Assembly: GCF_018687975.1 (NCBI RefSeq) | Contig: NZ_CP061310.1 | Location: 1-64,000 of the forward strand | From: Polynucleobacter sp. es-EL-1 | GTDB lineage: Bacteria; Pseudomonadota; Gammaproteobacteria; Burkholderiales; Burkholderiaceae | Direction of reading: 5' to 3' | DNA: 64,000 bases | Shown here: piece after piece, positions 48,636 through 60,130 of the stretch | How the letters are laid out: every line of letters starts with the position of its first letter | Position numbering within the stretch: position 1 is the stretch's first letter | Made by a program: the position numbers and the translations under genes | The notes under the pieces: generated by a model | Told to the model about the DNA's origin: nothing | Seen by the model: only the letters and a program-made list of their open reading frames with translations | Database searches by the model: none

Positions 48636-50738
48636 GTGGCACGTAAAACCCCTATCGACAAATACCGCAATATCGGTATTTCTGCGCACATTGACGCAGG
48701 TAAGACAACAACAACAGAACGCGTTTTGTTCTACACCGGTGTTAATCACAAAATCGGTGAAGTTCATGATGGCGCTGCAACCATGGACTGGATGGAGCAA
48801 GAGCAGGAGCGTGGTATCACGATTACTTCTGCTGCTACTACAACGTTCTGGAAGGGCATGGCTGGTAATTTCCCAGAGCACCGCATCAATATCATTGATA
48901 CCCCAGGACACGTAGACTTCACTATTGAAGTTGAGCGTTCAATGCGCGTTTTGGATGGCGCTTGCATGGTTTACTGTGCAGTAGGCGGTGTTCAGCCACA
49001 ATCTGAAACTGTTTGGCGTCAAGCTAATAAGTACCAAGTTCCCCGTTTAGCATTCGTAAACAAGATGGACCGTACTGGTGCGAACTTCTTCAAGGTCTAT
49101 GACCAAATGAAGATGCGCCTCAAAGCAAATCCTATCTTGATCCAGATTCCAATCGGCGCAGAAGAAAACTTCAAAGGTGTTGTGGACTTGGTAAAGATGA
49201 AGGCCATCTATTGGGATGAGGCTTCACAAGGTACTAAATTTACATACGAAGATATCCCTGCTGAATTGCAAGCATCTGCTGAAGAGTGGCGCGAGAAAAT
49301 GCTCGAAGCTGCTGCAGAGAGTTCAGAAGAGTTGATGGAAAAGTATCTTGGCGGCGAAGGCTTGACCGAGGAAGAAATTAAAGCAGCATTACGTCAGCGT
49401 ACGATTGCCAATGAAATCGTTCCAATGTTGTGCGGAACAGCATTCAAAAACAAAGGCGTTCAGGCGATGTTGGATGCGGTTGTTGAATTGTTGCCTTCAC
49501 CATTAGACGTTCCACCAGTTCCATGTGAATTGGAAGATGGCACACCGACAACACGTGAAGCTTCCGACAATGCGAAGTTTTCAGCATTGGCATTTAAGAT
49601 CATGACTGACCCATTTGTTGGCCAGCTCATCTTCTTCCGCGTTTACTCGGGCGTAATGAAATCTGGCGACACAATCTACAACCCAATTAAGGGCAAGAAA
49701 GAGCGTGTTGGTCGTTTGTTGCAGATGCATGCAAACGAGCGTGAAGAAATCAAAGAAGTATTCGCTGGCGATATCGCAGCAGCAGTTGGTCTAAAAGATG
49801 CAACTACAGGCGAAACATTGTGTGATCCAGATAGCATCGTTATTTTGGAGCGCATGGTATTCCCAGAGCCAGTGATCTCTCAAGCAGTAGAGCCAAAGAC
49901 AAAAGCTGACCAAGAAAAAATGGGTCTTGCTTTGAATCGCTTGGCACAAGAAGATCCTTCTTTCCGTGTGAAGACAGACGAAGAGTCTGGCCAAACCATT
50001 ATTTCCGGTATGGGCGAGCTCCACTTGGAAATTTTGGTTGACCGTATGAAGCGTGAATTCGGTGTTGAGGCAACTGTTGGTAAGCCACAAGTTGCCTACC
50101 GCGAAACCATTCGTAAGGTTTGCGAAGAGATCGAAGGTAAGTTTGTTAAGCAATCTGGTGGTCGTGGTCAATACGGTCACGTGGTATTGAAGTTGGAGCC
50201 ACAAGCCCCAGGTAAAGGTTTTGAATTCGTTGACGCTATTAAGGGCGGTGTAGTTCCACGTGAATACATTCCTGCGGTAGAAAAAGGAATTATCGAAACA
50301 TTGAACTCCGGTATTTTGGCTGGCTATCCAGTTGTAGATATCAAGGCAACATTGTTCTTCGGTTCATACCATGACGTTGACTCCAATGAAAACGCATTTA
50401 AGATGGCGGGTTCAATGGCGTTCAAGGACGGTATGCGCAAAGCAGCACCAGTGTTGCTTGAACCAATGATGGCTGTTGAAGTTGAAACACCAGAAGATTT
50501 CATGGGTAACGTAATGGGTGACCTCTCATCACGTCGCGGTATTTTGCAAGGTATGGATGACATTCCAGGGGGCGGTAAGATCGTTCGCGCTGAAGTGCCA
50601 TTGGCAGAGATGTTTGGTTACTCAACTGGCTTGCGCTCGTTGACCCAAGGTCGCGCTACCTACACCATGGAATTTAAGCATTATTCCGAAGCACCTAAGA
50701 ACGTTGCTGAAGCAGTGATGGCTGCTAAAGCGAAGTAA
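48636..50738 (+). CDS. fusA: Elongation factor G
   Basis: EF-G drives ribosomal translocation using GTP. It is 700 aa. The start is GTG ([20 protein letters not shown]). GTPase motifs are [16 protein letters not shown] (residues 17-32), DTPGHVDF and NKMDR. The C-terminal domains (III-V) are complete. It is third in the str operon, 27 bases after rpsG. Confidence 0.98.
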   Translation: MARKTPIDKYRNIGISAHIDAGKTTTTERVLFYTGVNHKIGEVHDGAATMDWMEQEQERGITITSAATTTFWKGMAGNFPEHRINIIDTPGHVDFTIEVERSMRVLDGACMVYCAVGGVQPQSETVWRQANKYQVPRLAFVNKMDRTGANFFKVYDQMKMRLKANPILIQIPIGAEENFKGVVDLVKMKAIYWDEASQGTKFTYEDIPAELQASAEEWREKMLEAAAESSEELMEKYLGGEGLTEEEIKAALRQRTIANEIVPMLCGTAFKNKGVQAMLDAVVELLPSPLDVPPVPCELEDGTPTTREASDNAKFSALAFKIMTDPFVGQLIFFRVYSGVMKSGDTIYNPIKGKKERVGRLLQMHANEREEIKEVFAGDIAAAVGLKDATTGETLCDPDSIVILERMVFPEPVISQAVEPKTKADQEKMGLALNRLAQEDPSFRVKTDEESGQTIISGMGELHLEILVDRMKREFGVEATVGKPQVAYRETIRKVCEEIEGKFVKQSGGRGQYGHVVLKLEPQAPGKGFEFVDAIKGGVVPREYIPAVEKGIIETLNSGILAGYPVVDIKATLFFGSYHDVDSNENAFKMAGSMAFKDGMRKAAPVLLEPMMAVEVETPEDFMGNVMGDLSSRRGILQGMDDIPGGGKIVRAEVPLAEMFGYSTGLRSLTQGRATYTMEFKHYSEAPKNVAEAVMAAKAK

Positions 50739-50789
50739 TTTATCCACATTATTTTGAATATTGACTAGCTAAAGAAGGCAGACAAAAAA

Positions 50790-51980
50790 ATGGCAAAAGA
50801 AAAGTTTGAGCGGACAAAACCGCACGTAAACGTAGGCACAATCGGTCACGTTGACCACGGTAAAACTACCTTGACAGCAGCGATCGCTACAGTGCTTTCC
50901 AAAGCATTTGGTGGCGAAGCAAAAGCATACGATCAGATCGATGCTGCTCCAGAAGAAAAAGCACGCGGTATTACGATTAATACAGCACACGTTGAGTATG
51001 AGACAGCCAATCGTCACTACGCACACGTGGATTGCCCAGGACATGCTGACTACGTTAAGAACATGATTACTGGTGCTGCTCAGATGGACGGCGCAATTTT
51101 AGTTTGCTCTGCAGCTGACGGCCCAATGCCACAAACTCGTGAGCACATCCTCTTGGCACGCCAAGTGGGCGTTCCTTACATCGTCGTGTTCCTCAACAAG
51201 TGCGACATGGTTGATGACGCTGAATTGTTAGAGCTCGTAGAAATGGAAGTTCGTGAGCTTTTGTCTAAGTACGACTTCCCTGGCGATGACACACCAATCG
51301 TTCAAGGTTCTGCTAAGTTAGCTTTAGAAGGCGACGAAGGCCCATTGGGTAAAGAAGCCATCATGAAGTTGGCTGAAGCACTCGATACTTATATCCCAAC
51401 TCCAGAGCGTGCTGTTGACGGCGCGTTCTTGATGCCAGTAGAAGATGTGTTCTCTATCTCCGGTCGCGGTACTGTAGTGACTGGTCGTATCGAGCGCGGT
51501 ATTGTTAAAGTCGGTGAAGAGATTGAAATCGTTGGTATCAAGCCAACCCTCAAAACCACTTGTACTGGTGTTGAAATGTTCCGCAAATTGCTCGACCAAG
51601 GTCAAGCAGGCGATAACGTTGGTATCTTGTTACGCGGTACAAAACGTGAAGAAGTTGAGCGCGGCCAAGTATTGGCTAAGCCAGGTTCAATCACCCCACA
51701 TACTCACTTTACAGCCGAGGTTTACATCTTGGGTAAAGATGAAGGTGGTCGTCATACACCATTCTTTAACAACTATCGTCCCCAGTTCTACTTCCGTACA
51801 ACGGACGTAACAGGTTCAATCGAGTTGCCAAAAGACAAAGAAATGGTGATGCCTGGTGATAACGTCACAATTACCGTCAAACTCATCGCTCCAATCGCGA
51901 TGGAAGAAGGTTTACGTTTTGCAATCCGTGAAGGTGGCCGTACTGTTGGCGCCGGTGTGGTTGCAAAGATTTTGGCTTAA
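50790..51980 (+). CDS. tuf: Elongation factor Tu, copy 2
   Basis: This second EF-Tu is identical in protein sequence to that at 34013-35203 (396 aa). The only DNA difference I noticed is a silent T/C in a glycine codon (35173 versus 51950). Identity begins at the 15 bases before the ATG (AAGGCAGACAAAAAA) and ends right at the stop. It closes the str operon and precedes rpsJ. Confidence 0.98.
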   Translation: MAKEKFERTKPHVNVGTIGHVDHGKTTLTAAIATVLSKAFGGEAKAYDQIDAAPEEKARGITINTAHVEYETANRHYAHVDCPGHADYVKNMITGAAQMDGAILVCSAADGPMPQTREHILLARQVGVPYIVVFLNKCDMVDDAELLELVEMEVRELLSKYDFPGDDTPIVQGSAKLALEGDEGPLGKEAIMKLAEALDTYIPTPERAVDGAFLMPVEDVFSISGRGTVVTGRIERGIVKVGEEIEIVGIKPTLKTTCTGVEMFRKLLDQGQAGDNVGILLRGTKREEVERGQVLAKPGSITPHTHFTAEVYILGKDEGGRHTPFFNNYRPQFYFRTTDVTGSIELPKDKEMVMPGDNVTITVKLIAPIAMEEGLRFAIREGGRTVGAGVVAKILA

Positions 51981-52011
51981 TAGCAGTAAAAATATTTAGC
52001 GGTTTGCTAAC

Positions 52012-52040
52012 CGGTGACGTCCGTGCTGCGGATGTCACCG
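52012..52040 (+). other. Strong hairpin between tuf2 and rpsJ
   Basis: A 12-bp stem, CGGTGACGTCCG/CGGATGTCACCG with one G-U pair and a 5-base loop, lies 31 bases after the tuf2 stop. A smaller GCGG/CCGC hairpin follows at about 52061-52073. Each is followed by CTCTTT rather than a long T-run, so termination would be weak. It may be a processing or S10-leader element. Confidence 0.5.
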
Positions 52041-52091
52041 AGCTCTTTAGAAATATAACGCGGCAGCACCGCAACGCTCTTTGGAATTAAT

Positions 52092-52403
52092 ATGCAAAAC
52101 CAAAAAATTCGTATTCGTCTTAAAGCATTTGATTACCGCTTGATCGACCAGTCTGCAGCTGAAATCGTTGATACAGCTAAGCGCACTGGTGCTGTTGTTA
52201 AGGGTCCAGTACCTTTGCCAACACGTATTGAGCGCTTTGATATTCTGCGTTCACCACACGTAAATAAGACTTCACGTGATCAGTTAGAGATTCGTACCCA
52301 TCTGCGTTTGATGGATATCGTTGATCCTACAGAGAAAACTGTGGATGCTTTGATGAAATTAGACCTCCCAGCAGGTGTGGACGTCGAAATTAAGTTGCAG
52401 TAA
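52092..52403 (+). CDS. rpsJ: 30S ribosomal protein S10
   Basis: S10 is a 30S head protein that also acts as NusE in antitermination. It is 103 aa. [21 protein letters not shown] and [22 protein letters not shown] are intact. Confidence 0.98.
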   Translation: MQNQKIRIRLKAFDYRLIDQSAAEIVDTAKRTGAVVKGPVPLPTRIERFDILRSPHVNKTSRDQLEIRTHLRLMDIVDPTEKTVDALMKLDLPAGVDVEIKLQ

Positions 52404-52413
52404 TTCAGTATTT

Positions 52414-52443
52414 CTAGTCTTGGCGCTTGCCAAGACTAGGCTT
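52414..52443 (+). terminator. Hairpin after rpsJ, terminator-like
   Basis: A perfect 11-bp stem, CTAGTCTTGGC/GCCAAGACTAG with a GCTT loop, lies 10 bases after the rpsJ stop. The following T-tract is short (CTTT). The -35 of the next promoter lies in its 3' arm. Confidence 0.55.
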
Positions 52444-52455
52444 TCGGGATAGAAT
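52427..52455 (+). promoter_or_regulatory. Predicted promoter upstream of rplC
   Basis: TTGCCA at 52427-52432 and TAGAAT at 52450-52455 are separated by 17 bases. The -35 is embedded in the 3' arm of the rpsJ hairpin. The leader to rplC would be about 140 bases. Confidence 0.6.
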
Positions 52456-52600
52456 CTAAGGCTTCGCTCAATTATTTGGGCGAATTTTCAGGTTTTATCA
52501 GCATTAAAAACGTTGTAAGTTATTGATTTAGAAGTACTTTTACTTGTAAATCACTTAAATTAATTTTGCCGACCAATCGAAGTCGGCGTGGAGCATGAAT

Positions 52601-53257
52601 ATGAGCTTAGGCTTAATCGGTCGCAAGATCGGCATGACCCGTCTATTTACGGACGAAGGGGAAGCAATTCCTGTCACCGTAATTGACGTGAGCGACAACA
52701 GAATCGCTCAAATCAAGACCCAGGCAACTGATGGCTATGATGCTATCCAGTTGGCACATGGCACACGTAGAGCTACTCGCGTTACCAAAGCAATGGCTGG
52801 ACACTTTGCAAAAGCAGGTGTGATGGCTGGTAACGGTCTCAATGAATTCCCATTAGATGCAGCAAAAATTGCAGAAATGACAGCCGGACAAGTAATTCCT
52901 GCTGAAGCTGCTTTCACTGCTGGTCAAAAGGTGGACGTGCAAGGCGTAACAATTGGTAAAGGCTATGCCGGTACCATTAAGCGTTACCACTTTGCTTCTG
53001 GACGCGCATCACACGGTAACTCACGTTCACATAACGTGCCAGGTTCTATCGGTATGGCGCAAGATCCAGGTCGTGTTTTCCCAGGAAAGCGCATGACTGG
53101 CCACCTTGGTGACGTTACACGTACAGTTCAAAATTTAGTCATCGCACGCATTGATGCAGAACGCAATCTCATCATGGTTAAAGGCGCTATTCCAGGCGCC
53201 CCAGGCGGTAAAGTTATTGTTACTCCAGCGGTGAAAACACCGTTGAAGAAGAAATAA
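52601..53257 (+). CDS. rplC: 50S ribosomal protein L3
   Basis: L3 is an early 23S-binding assembly protein. I chose ATG at 52601 ([16 protein letters not shown], 218 aa); an ATG two codons upstream is too close to the GTGGAG ribosome binding site. The signature [23 protein letters not shown] loop and [15 protein letters not shown] are intact. Confidence 0.97.
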   Translation: MSLGLIGRKIGMTRLFTDEGEAIPVTVIDVSDNRIAQIKTQATDGYDAIQLAHGTRRATRVTKAMAGHFAKAGVMAGNGLNEFPLDAAKIAEMTAGQVIPAEAAFTAGQKVDVQGVTIGKGYAGTIKRYHFASGRASHGNSRSHNVPGSIGMAQDPGRVFPGKRMTGHLGDVTRTVQNLVIARIDAERNLIMVKGAIPGAPGGKVIVTPAVKTPLKKK

Positions 53258-53268
53258 GGAGAGCGAAT

Positions 53269-53889
53269 ATGGAACTTAAGCTTCTCCAAGACAACGGAAC
53301 TTTAGGTGCGGGCGTTCAAGCCTCACCAGAAGTTTTCGAGCGCGAATATAACGAAGCATTGGTACACCAAGTTGTTGTGGCTTACCAAGCAAATGCACGT
53401 AGCGGTAACCGTGCACAAAAAGACCGTGAGCAAGTTAAGCACACAACCAAAAAACCTTGGCGTCAAAAAGGTACTGGTCGTGCACGTGCTGGTATGAGCT
53501 CTTCCCCGCTGTGGCGTGGAGGTGGTCGTATATTCCCGAATTCTCCAGAAGAGAATTTCAGCCAAAAAGTAAACAAGAAAATGTACCGCGCTGGTATGAG
53601 ATCTATTTTGTCTCAGTTAGCACGCGAAGGTCGTTTGAATGTTGTTGACCAATTTAATCTTGATGCTCCAAAGACTAAAGTTTTAGCTGACAAAGTTAAA
53701 GCAATGGGCTTGGATTCAGTCTTGATCATCGTTGATCAGGTTAGCGAGAATTTGTACTTGGCATCACGCAACTTGCATAAGGTTGCAGTATGTGAGCCAC
53801 AGCACGCTGATCCATTAGCTTTAGTTCAATACAAAAAAGTATTGGTAAGCAAAGCAGCGATCGCAAAAATTGAGGAGTTGCTGAAATGA
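53269..53889 (+). CDS. rplD: 50S ribosomal protein L4
   Basis: L4 lines the exit tunnel. It is 206 aa. The extended loop with [13 protein letters not shown] and SPLWRGGG is present. In E. coli, L4 also represses the S10 operon. It ends in an ATGA overlap with rplW. Confidence 0.98.
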   Translation: MELKLLQDNGTLGAGVQASPEVFEREYNEALVHQVVVAYQANARSGNRAQKDREQVKHTTKKPWRQKGTGRARAGMSSSPLWRGGGRIFPNSPEENFSQKVNKKMYRAGMRSILSQLAREGRLNVVDQFNLDAPKTKVLADKVKAMGLDSVLIIVDQVSENLYLASRNLHKVAVCEPQHADPLALVQYKKVLVSKAAIAKIEELLK

Positions 53890-54200
53890 GCCAAGTCCGT
53901 AAAAACGATCACAGCTTGATGAAGGTTCTGCTTGGACCGGTTATCTCTGAAAAAGCCACTATGGTTGCAGAGAAAAACGAACAAGTGGTATTCCAAGTTA
54001 CACGCGACGCTAATAAGAGCGATGTAAAACAAGCAGTTGAGTTGCTCTTCAAAGTGCAGGTTGACTCTGTTCAAATCGTGAATCAAAAAGGTAAGCCAAA
54101 GCGCTATGGCCGTTTTGAAGGTCGTCGTGATCATACTAAGAAGGCCTACGTTAGCTTGAAGCCAGGTCAAGAAATTAACTTTGAAGCGGAGGCGAATTAA
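53886..54200 (+). CDS. rplW: 50S ribosomal protein L23
   Basis: L23 is at the exit-tunnel mouth and docks trigger factor and SRP. It is 104 aa. [12 protein letters not shown] and the [18 protein letters not shown] loop are present. Its start overlaps the rplD stop by 4 bases. Confidence 0.97.
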   Translation: MSQVRKNDHSLMKVLLGPVISEKATMVAEKNEQVVFQVTRDANKSDVKQAVELLFKVQVDSVQIVNQKGKPKRYGRFEGRRDHTKKAYVSLKPGQEINFEAEAN

Positions 54201-54202
54201 TC

Positions 54203-55033
54203 ATGCCTTTGATGAAGACAAAACCGACCTCACCAGGTCGTCGCTCAATGGTCAAGGTGGTAAATCCTGACCTGCATAAAGGTAAACCTTTTGCAGCGTT
54301 GGTAGAGCCACAGTTCCAAAAAGCAGGTCGTAACAATAATGGTCATATCACTACCCGTCATAAAGGTGGTGGTCATAAGCATCACTATCGTGTTGTTGAT
54401 TTCAAACGTAATGACAAAGATGGTATTCCAGCAAAAGTAGAACGCTTGGAATACGATCCAAACCGCAGTGCAAATATTGCATTGATCGTGTTTGCCGATG
54501 GTGAGCGTCGCTATATTCTTGCTGCAAAAGGCATGACTGTTGGTCAGGCGTTGATGAGTGGCTCTGAAGCCCCAATCAAGTCTGGTAACAACTTACCAAT
54601 TCGCAACATTCCAGTTGGTAGCACGATTCACTGCGTAGAAATGTTGCCAGGTAAAGGTGCTCAAATCGCGCGTTCTGCTGGCGGCTCTGCAGTGTTATTG
54701 GCTCGTGAAGGTGTATACGCTCAGGTGCGCTTGCGCTCTGGTGAAGTACGCCGCATCCTCATCGAGTGCCGTGCAACTATCGGTGAAGTTGGTAATGAAG
54801 AGCACAGCTTGCGCCAAATTGGTAAAGCTGGTGCAAATCGCTGGCGTGGTATTCGCCCAACCGTTCGCGGTGTGGCAATGAACCCAGTAGATCACCCACA
54901 CGGTGGTGGTGAAGGTAGAACTGGCGAAGGCCGTGTACCTGTATCCCCATGGGGCACACCAACCAAAGGTTATCGTACACGTCGCAATAAGCGTACAACT
55001 TCGATGATCGTTCAACGTCGTCAAAAACGTTAA
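54203..55033 (+). CDS. rplB: 50S ribosomal protein L2
   Basis: L2 is close to the peptidyl-transferase centre. It is 276 aa. The highly conserved [17 protein letters not shown] segment is intact near the C-terminus. Confidence 0.98.
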   Translation: MPLMKTKPTSPGRRSMVKVVNPDLHKGKPFAALVEPQFQKAGRNNNGHITTRHKGGGHKHHYRVVDFKRNDKDGIPAKVERLEYDPNRSANIALIVFADGERRYILAAKGMTVGQALMSGSEAPIKSGNNLPIRNIPVGSTIHCVEMLPGKGAQIARSAGGSAVLLAREGVYAQVRLRSGEVRRILIECRATIGEVGNEEHSLRQIGKAGANRWRGIRPTVRGVAMNPVDHPHGGGEGRTGEGRVPVSPWGTPTKGYRTRRNKRTTSMIVQRRQKR

Positions 55034-55052
55034 GCGATAAGGATAAATAGAT

Positions 55053-55331
55053 ATGACACGTTCAGCTAAAAAAGGCCCATTCTGCGACGCCAGCTTAGTA
55101 AAAAAAGTTGAAGTTGCACAAGCCAACAAGGACAAAAAGCCGATCAAAACTTGGTCACGCCGTTCAACAATCCTCCCAGACTTTATTGGTCTGACGATTG
55201 CTGTACATAACGGTCGTCAACACGTTCCGGTATATGTATCAGAAAACATGGTGGGTCATAAGTTAGGCGAATTTGCCTTGACCCGTACTTTCAAAGGTCA
55301 CGCTGCTGACAAGAAAGTAACGAAGAAGTAA
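55053..55331 (+). CDS. rpsS: 30S ribosomal protein S19
   Basis: S19 is on the 30S head and contacts the A-site finger. It is 92 aa. [20 protein letters not shown] and [16 protein letters not shown] are typical. Confidence 0.98.
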   Translation: MTRSAKKGPFCDASLVKKVEVAQANKDKKPIKTWSRRSTILPDFIGLTIAVHNGRQHVPVYVSENMVGHKLGEFALTRTFKGHAADKKVTKK

Positions 55332-55341
55332 GGGGATGATG

Positions 55342-55671
55342 ATGGAAGTTAAAGCTATTCACAAGGGCGCCCGCATTTCTGCGCAAAAGACACGTTTGGT
55401 CGCCGACCAAATCCGTGGTTTGCCAATTGCACGCGCAATGAACATTTTGAATTTCAGCCCCAAAAAAGCTGCCTTCATTGTGAAGAAAGTGGTTGAGTCT
55501 GCAATGGCCAACGCTGAGCACAATAAAGGCGCTGACATTGATGAGCTCAAGGTATCAACCATTATTGTTGATAAGGGTACTTCCTTGAAGCGCTTCACAG
55601 CACGCGCTAAGGGTCGTGGCAATCAAATTGAAAAACAAACATGTCACATTACCGTGACCTTGAGTAACTAA
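55342..55671 (+). CDS. rplV: 50S ribosomal protein L22
   Basis: L22 lines the exit tunnel. Three consecutive ATG codons occur at 55336, 55339 and 55342. The AAGGGG ribosome binding site abuts the first one, so the third ([18 protein letters not shown], 109 aa) has the best spacing and matches the family. Confidence 0.96.
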   Translation: MEVKAIHKGARISAQKTRLVADQIRGLPIARAMNILNFSPKKAAFIVKKVVESAMANAEHNKGADIDELKVSTIIVDKGTSLKRFTARAKGRGNQIEKQTCHITVTLSN

Positions 55672-55679
55672 GGAAAGAT

Positions 55680-56498
55680 ATGGGACAAAAGATAAACCCA
55701 ACCGGATTCCGACTCTCGGTAACGAAGAACTGGACATCACGTTGGTACGCAAATAATGTTGACTTCTCTAAGATGCTCAAAGAGGACGTAGATGTCCGTC
55801 TTTACCTCAAGAAGAAGTTGAAGAATGCATCTGTTAGTAAAGTAGTTATCGAGCGCCCTGCAAAGAACGCACGTATCACTATTTATAGCTCACGCCCAGG
55901 TGTTGTGATTGGTAAAAAAGGCGAAGATATTGAAGTGCTCCGCCGTGAACTTCAAAAGCGTATGGGCGTTCCTGTTCACGTGAACATCGAAGAAATTCGT
56001 AAGCCTGAAGTAGATGCTCAATTGATCGCTGATTCAATTACACAACAGCTTGAGAAGCGCATCATGTTCCGTCGTGCAATGAAACGTGCAATGCAAAATG
56101 CAATGCGCTTAGGTGCACAAGGAATCAAGATTATGTCTTCTGGTCGTTTGAACGGTGCAGAAATTGCTCGTCGCGAATGGTACCGTGAAGGACGCGTTCC
56201 ACTTCATACACTGAAGGCTGACATTGATTACGCTACATCTGAAGCGGAAACAACATACGGCATCATCGGTGTAAAAGTTTGGGTATACAAGGGCGATACA
56301 TTGGGTCGTGGTGCTGATGCTGCAGCAGTAGTGGCAGAGCCAGCGGCTGAAGAGAAAAAACCACGCCGTGCACCATCTAAAACAGCTGCTCGCAAGCCAG
56401 CCGGTGAAGACAAGCCTTTAGTGGCTGCTAAGCCAGCCGTGAAGCGTGTACGCAAAGTCGTAGAAGCTACAGCTGATACGCAGAAGTCAGGAGAGTAA
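55680..56498 (+). CDS. rpsC: 30S ribosomal protein S3
   Basis: S3 is at the mRNA entry channel. It is 272 aa. The KH-domain motif [22 protein letters not shown] is intact. A lysine/alanine-rich tail of about 60 residues extends beyond the E. coli length (233), as in other betaproteobacteria. Confidence 0.97.
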   Translation: MGQKINPTGFRLSVTKNWTSRWYANNVDFSKMLKEDVDVRLYLKKKLKNASVSKVVIERPAKNARITIYSSRPGVVIGKKGEDIEVLRRELQKRMGVPVHVNIEEIRKPEVDAQLIADSITQQLEKRIMFRRAMKRAMQNAMRLGAQGIKIMSSGRLNGAEIARREWYREGRVPLHTLKADIDYATSEAETTYGIIGVKVWVYKGDTLGRGADAAAVVAEPAAEEKKPRRAPSKTAARKPAGEDKPLVAAKPAVKRVRKVVEATADTQKSGE

Positions 56499-56500
56499 GC

Positions 56501-56914
56501 ATGCTACAACCAAAGCGTCGTAAGTATCGCAAGGAACAAAAAGGTCGCAATACTGGCGTGGCAACACGTGGTAGTTCAGTAGCCTTTGGCGACTTCGGCT
56601 TAAAAGCCGTTGGTCGTGGTCGTTTGACTGCACGTCAGATTGAATCTGCACGTCGCGCAATGACCCGTCACATTAAACGTGGTGGTCGTATCTGGATTCG
56701 TATTTTCCCAGACAAGCCAATTTCACAAAAGCCAGCTGAAGTACGTATGGGTAACGGTAAAGGTAATCCAGAGTACTACGTAGCAGAAATTCAACCAGGC
56801 AAAGTGCTTTACGAGATGGACGGTGTTGATGAGCAATTAGCACGTGAGGCATTCAAGCTTGCAGCTGCTAAGTTGCCTTTGCAAACCACATTCGTGATTC
56901 GCCACTTAGGTTGA
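56501..56914 (+). CDS. rplP: 50S ribosomal protein L16
   Basis: L16 helps position tRNA in the A site. It is 137 aa. [19 protein letters not shown] and [14 protein letters not shown] are conserved. It lies 2 bases after rpsC. Confidence 0.98.
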   Translation: MLQPKRRKYRKEQKGRNTGVATRGSSVAFGDFGLKAVGRGRLTARQIESARRAMTRHIKRGGRIWIRIFPDKPISQKPAEVRMGNGKGNPEYYVAEIQPGKVLYEMDGVDEQLAREAFKLAAAKLPLQTTFVIRHLG

Positions 56915-56928
56915 TCGGGATAGAGATT

Positions 56929-57123
56929 ATGAAAAAGACAGAATTAGCTTCCAAAGATCTGGTTGCCTTGAATGCAGAATTGACAGAGTTGTTGAAGACA
57001 GGCTTCAAACTCCGTATGCAAAAAGGTACACAGCAACTAACTAATACCAGCCAATTGGGTAAGAATAAGCGCGAAATTGCTCGTGTAAAAACTTTCATTA
57101 CTCAAAAAACTGCACAGAAATAA
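56929..57123 (+). CDS. rpmC: 50S ribosomal protein L29
   Basis: L29 is at the tunnel exit. I chose ATG at 56929 ([20 protein letters not shown], 64 aa), preceded by GGGATAG; the upstream TTG has no ribosome binding site. [12 protein letters not shown] is the typical C-terminal motif. Confidence 0.96.
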   Translation: MKKTELASKDLVALNAELTELLKTGFKLRMQKGTQQLTNTSQLGKNKREIARVKTFITQKTAQK

Positions 57124-57135
57124 GGAAAAAGGGAT

Positions 57136-57405
57136 ATGACAGAGTTATCTAAACCCTTGCGCCGCACCCTGGTGGGTCGTGTGGTTAGCGACAAAATGCA
57201 AAAAACTGTGACTGTTCTAGTTGAGCGTCAAGTAAAACATGCGCTTTATGGCAAATACGTTGGACAGTCCAAAAAGTACCATGCACATGACGAAGCTGGT
57301 CAATACAAGATGGGTGATACCGTTGAAATTGCTGAATCCAAGCCAATTTCACGTACTAAATCTTGGGTTGTCACTCGTTTAGTTCAAGAATCCAAGGGTA
57401 TTTAA
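57136..57405 (+). CDS. rpsQ: 30S ribosomal protein S17
   Basis: S17 is a 16S-binding OB-fold protein. It is 89 aa. [22 protein letters not shown] is typical. It is the last gene before a terminator, so it closes the S10 unit. Confidence 0.98.
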   Translation: MTELSKPLRRTLVGRVVSDKMQKTVTVLVERQVKHALYGKYVGQSKKYHAHDEAGQYKMGDTVEIAESKPISRTKSWVVTRLVQESKGI

Positions 57406-57416
57406 AGAAATATTAA

Positions 57417-57454
57417 GGATTTTGGCAAAAATATTCGCCAAAATCCTAGTTTTT
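57417..57454 (+). terminator. Intrinsic terminator between rpsQ and rplN
   Basis: A perfect 10-bp stem, GGATTTTGGC/GCCAAAATCC with a 10-base loop (57417-57446), is followed by TAGTTTTT. It separates the S10 and spc units. Confidence 0.8.
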
Positions 57455-57465
57455 CGTAGTAGAAT
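57437..57465 (+). promoter_or_regulatory. Predicted promoter upstream of rplN (spc operon)
   Basis: TAGAAT at 57460-57465 is the -10. The -35 position 17 bases upstream is GCCAAA (57437-57442), a poor match, located in the 3' arm of the terminator stem. The arrangement copies that upstream of rplC. The leader would be about 120 bases. Confidence 0.5.
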
Positions 57466-57592
57466 AGAAGGCTTCCCTAGTTTTATAGAGGGAAGCAGTG
57501 TTTTTTCATTAATTCCGGGTTTTAACTTTCGTTAAAGCCCATAGACGGAACCAAGACTGTTTGCCTTTGGCTAACAAGTTGGGGATTAGAAA

Positions 57593-57961
57593 ATGATTCA
57601 GACCGAAAGTAGATTACAGGTCGCCGATAACACAGGCGCCAGTGAAGTTTTGTGCATCAAGGTATTGGGCGGCTCTAAGCGTCGTTACGCCAGTATCGGT
57701 GATGTCATTAAAGTGACTGTAAAGTCCGCTGCTCCACGTGGCCGTGTAAAAAAAGGTGACATTTATAACGCCGTAGTAGTGAGAACTGCTAAGGGTGTTC
57801 GCCGTCCAGACGGTTCATTGATTAAGTTCGATGCAAACGCTGCGGTATTGCTCAACGCTAAGTTAGAGCCAATTGGCACACGTATCTTTGGACCAGTAAC
57901 ACGCGAATTGCGTACTGAAAAGTTCATGAAGATCGTTTCTCTCGCCCCCGAAGTTATTTAA
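57593..57961 (+). CDS. rplN: 50S ribosomal protein L14
   Basis: L14 sits at the subunit interface. It is 122 aa. [27 protein letters not shown] is typical. It is the first gene of the spc unit. Confidence 0.98.
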   Translation: MIQTESRLQVADNTGASEVLCIKVLGGSKRRYASIGDVIKVTVKSAAPRGRVKKGDIYNAVVVRTAKGVRRPDGSLIKFDANAAVLLNAKLEPIGTRIFGPVTRELRTEKFMKIVSLAPEVI

Positions 57962-57970
57962 GAGGCTGAT

Positions 57971-58279
57971 ATGAAAAAGATTCGTAAAGGTGATTCCGTA
58001 GTTCTATTGACTGGCCGCGATAAGGGCAAGCAAGGAACAGTTACAGCCGTTCTCGAAAACAAATTAGTAATCGAGGGCGTCAATATTTATAAAAAGAGCG
58101 TTAAGCCAAATCCTTCTGCTGGTGTAACTGGCGGCATGATTGACAAGACGATGCCTGTTCACATTTCTAATGTGGCTTTGGTTGACGGTAACGGCAAACC
58201 ATCACGTGTTGGTATCAAACTCGTTGACGGTAAAAAACAGCGTTTCCTCAAAACCACTGGCGCAACATTGAGCGCATAA
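57971..58279 (+). CDS. rplX: 50S ribosomal protein L24
   Basis: L24 initiates 50S assembly and has a KOW motif ([20 protein letters not shown]). It is 102 aa. It lies 9 bases after rplN. Confidence 0.97.
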   Translation: MKKIRKGDSVVLLTGRDKGKQGTVTAVLENKLVIEGVNIYKKSVKPNPSAGVTGGMIDKTMPVHISNVALVDGNGKPSRVGIKLVDGKKQRFLKTTGATLSA

Positions 58280-58295
58280 GGGGCATGGAGAAATT

Positions 58296-58838
58296 ATGAG
58301 CACACGTTTTCAAGAACACTACCAAGAAAAAGTCATCGCTGACTTGATGACCAAATTTGGCTACAAGTCAATCATGGAAGTTCCACGCATTACTAAAGTA
58401 ACCCTGAACATGGGTTTAGGTGATGCAGTGAACGACAAGAAAATTATCGAAAATGCAGTTGGTGATTTGACAAAAGTAGCGGGTCAAAAACCAGTTGTGA
58501 CAAAAGCGAAAAAAGCGATTGCGGGTTTCAAAATTCGTCAAGGCTACCCAATCGGTGCCATGGTGACATTGCGCGGTCAGCGCATGTATGAATTTTTAGA
58601 TCGTTTCGTGACTGTTGCTTTGCCACGCGTACGTGACTTCCGCGGAATTTCCGGCAAGGCATTCGACGGCCGTGGTAACTACAACATCGGCGTTAAAGAG
58701 CAAATCATTTTCCCTGAAATTGAATACGACAAAATTGATGCCCTCCGTGGTCTCAATATCAGTATTACGACGACCGCAAAGACTGACGAAGAAGCAAAAG
58801 CTTTGTTGGCAGCGTTCAAATTCCCTTTCCGCAATTAA
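58296..58838 (+). CDS. rplE: 50S ribosomal protein L5
   Basis: L5 binds 5S rRNA. It is 180 aa. [21 protein letters not shown] and GGNYNIG-type [18 protein letters not shown] are conserved. Confidence 0.98.
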   Translation: MSTRFQEHYQEKVIADLMTKFGYKSIMEVPRITKVTLNMGLGDAVNDKKIIENAVGDLTKVAGQKPVVTKAKKAIAGFKIRQGYPIGAMVTLRGQRMYEFLDRFVTVALPRVRDFRGISGKAFDGRGNYNIGVKEQIIFPEIEYDKIDALRGLNISITTTAKTDEEAKALLAAFKFPFRN

Positions 58839-58847
58839 GAGGCTAAC

Positions 58848-59153
58848 GTGGCAAAACTATCCCTAATTGAGCGCGAAAATAAGCGCGCAAAAACTGTAGA
58901 GAAGTACGCTGTTAAGCGTGCTGAACTCAAGGCAATCATTGCTGATCAATCACGCAGCGATGAAGAGCGCTATGAAGCTCGCTTGAAACTACAGGCACTT
59001 CCACGTAATGCAAGCCCGATTCGTCAAAGAAATCGTTGTTCATTAACCGGTCGCCCACGTGGCACATTCCGTAAGTTCGGTTTGGCTCGTAGCAAGATTC
59101 GTGAAATCGCCTTCCGTGGCGAAATCCCCGGTTTAACCAAGGCCAGCTGGTAA
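58848..59153 (+). CDS. rpsN: 30S ribosomal protein S14
   Basis: S14 is a head protein. It is 101 aa, the zinc-free long form. [21 protein letters not shown] is the signature. A GTG start at 58848 is used (after GAGGCTAAC). Confidence 0.97.
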   Translation: MAKLSLIERENKRAKTVEKYAVKRAELKAIIADQSRSDEERYEARLKLQALPRNASPIRQRNRCSLTGRPRGTFRKFGLARSKIREIAFRGEIPGLTKASW

Positions 59154-59177
59154 GCGGCGAAAGAATTAGGAGAACTC

Positions 59178-59573
59178 ATGAGTATCAGCGATCCAATCGC
59201 CGACATGTTGACAAGGATCCGCAATGCGCAAGCAGTGCAGAAACCCGTAGTCTTGATGCCGTCGTCAAAAGTTAAAGTAGCTATTGCAAAAGTCTTGCAG
59301 GATGAAGGTTATATCGATAGTTTTGAAATCAAAGGCGAAGCAGCTAAGCCAGTGCTACACATTGATCTCAAATACTACGCAGGCCGCCCTGTTATTGAGC
59401 GTATTGACCGTGTTTCTACACCGAGTCTACGTATCTACAAAGGCCGTCACGACATTCCTGAAGTAATGAATGGTCTTGGCATTGCAATTATTTCAACCCC
59501 ACAAGGCGTAATGACAGACCGCAAAGCTCGTGCAAACGGCGTTGGTGGTGAAGTTATTTGCTACGTCGCGTAA
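59178..59573 (+). CDS. rpsH: 30S ribosomal protein S8
   Basis: S8 binds the 16S central domain and in E. coli represses the spc operon. It is 131 aa. [18 protein letters not shown] and [20 protein letters not shown] are conserved. Confidence 0.98.
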   Translation: MSISDPIADMLTRIRNAQAVQKPVVLMPSSKVKVAIAKVLQDEGYIDSFEIKGEAAKPVLHIDLKYYAGRPVIERIDRVSTPSLRIYKGRHDIPEVMNGLGIAIISTPQGVMTDRKARANGVGGEVICYVA

Positions 59574-59583
59574 GGAGAGAAAT

Positions 59584-60117
59584 ATGTCCCGCGTTGGTAA
59601 ATCACCTATTCCAGTCCCTAAGGGCGCTGAAATCAGCATCAACGGTGCAAACATTACTGTTAAAGGCCCATTAGGTACTTTGACACACAACTTGCATCCT
59701 TTTGTTGGTTTAAAACAAGAAGACGGCGTATTGACAGTTGTTTTAAATAACGACACACCAGAAGCTGGTGCACAGTCCGGTACAGCCCGCGCTTTAGTAA
59801 ACAACATGGTTGTTGGCGTAACTACTGGCTTTGAGCGCAAGCTCAGCTTAGTAGGCGTTGGTTATCGTGCTGCTGCTCAAGGCGAAACATTGAAGTTGCA
59901 GTTAGGTTTCTCACACGACATTATTTACAACCTACCAAAGGGTGTAAAAGCAGAGACTCCAACCCAAACTGAAATCATTATCAAAGGTTCCAACAAGCAG
60001 CAAGTTGGCCAGGTTGCAGCTGAAGTTCGCGCATACCGTTCCCCAGAGCCATACAAAGGCAAGGGCGTTCGCTACGTGGATGAGGTTGTACACCTGAAAG
60101 AAACTAAGAAGAAGTAA
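59584..60117 (+). CDS. rplF: 50S ribosomal protein L6
   Basis: L6 is near the GTPase centre. I chose ATG at 59584 ([17 protein letters not shown], 177 aa), preceded by AAGGAGAG; the open frame upstream overlaps rpsH. The C-terminal signature [11 protein letters not shown] is intact. Confidence 0.98.
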   Translation: MSRVGKSPIPVPKGAEISINGANITVKGPLGTLTHNLHPFVGLKQEDGVLTVVLNNDTPEAGAQSGTARALVNNMVVGVTTGFERKLSLVGVGYRAAAQGETLKLQLGFSHDIIYNLPKGVKAETPTQTEIIIKGSNKQQVGQVAAEVRAYRSPEPYKGKGVRYVDEVVHLKETKKK

Positions 60118-60130
60118 GCGAGATTAGAAA

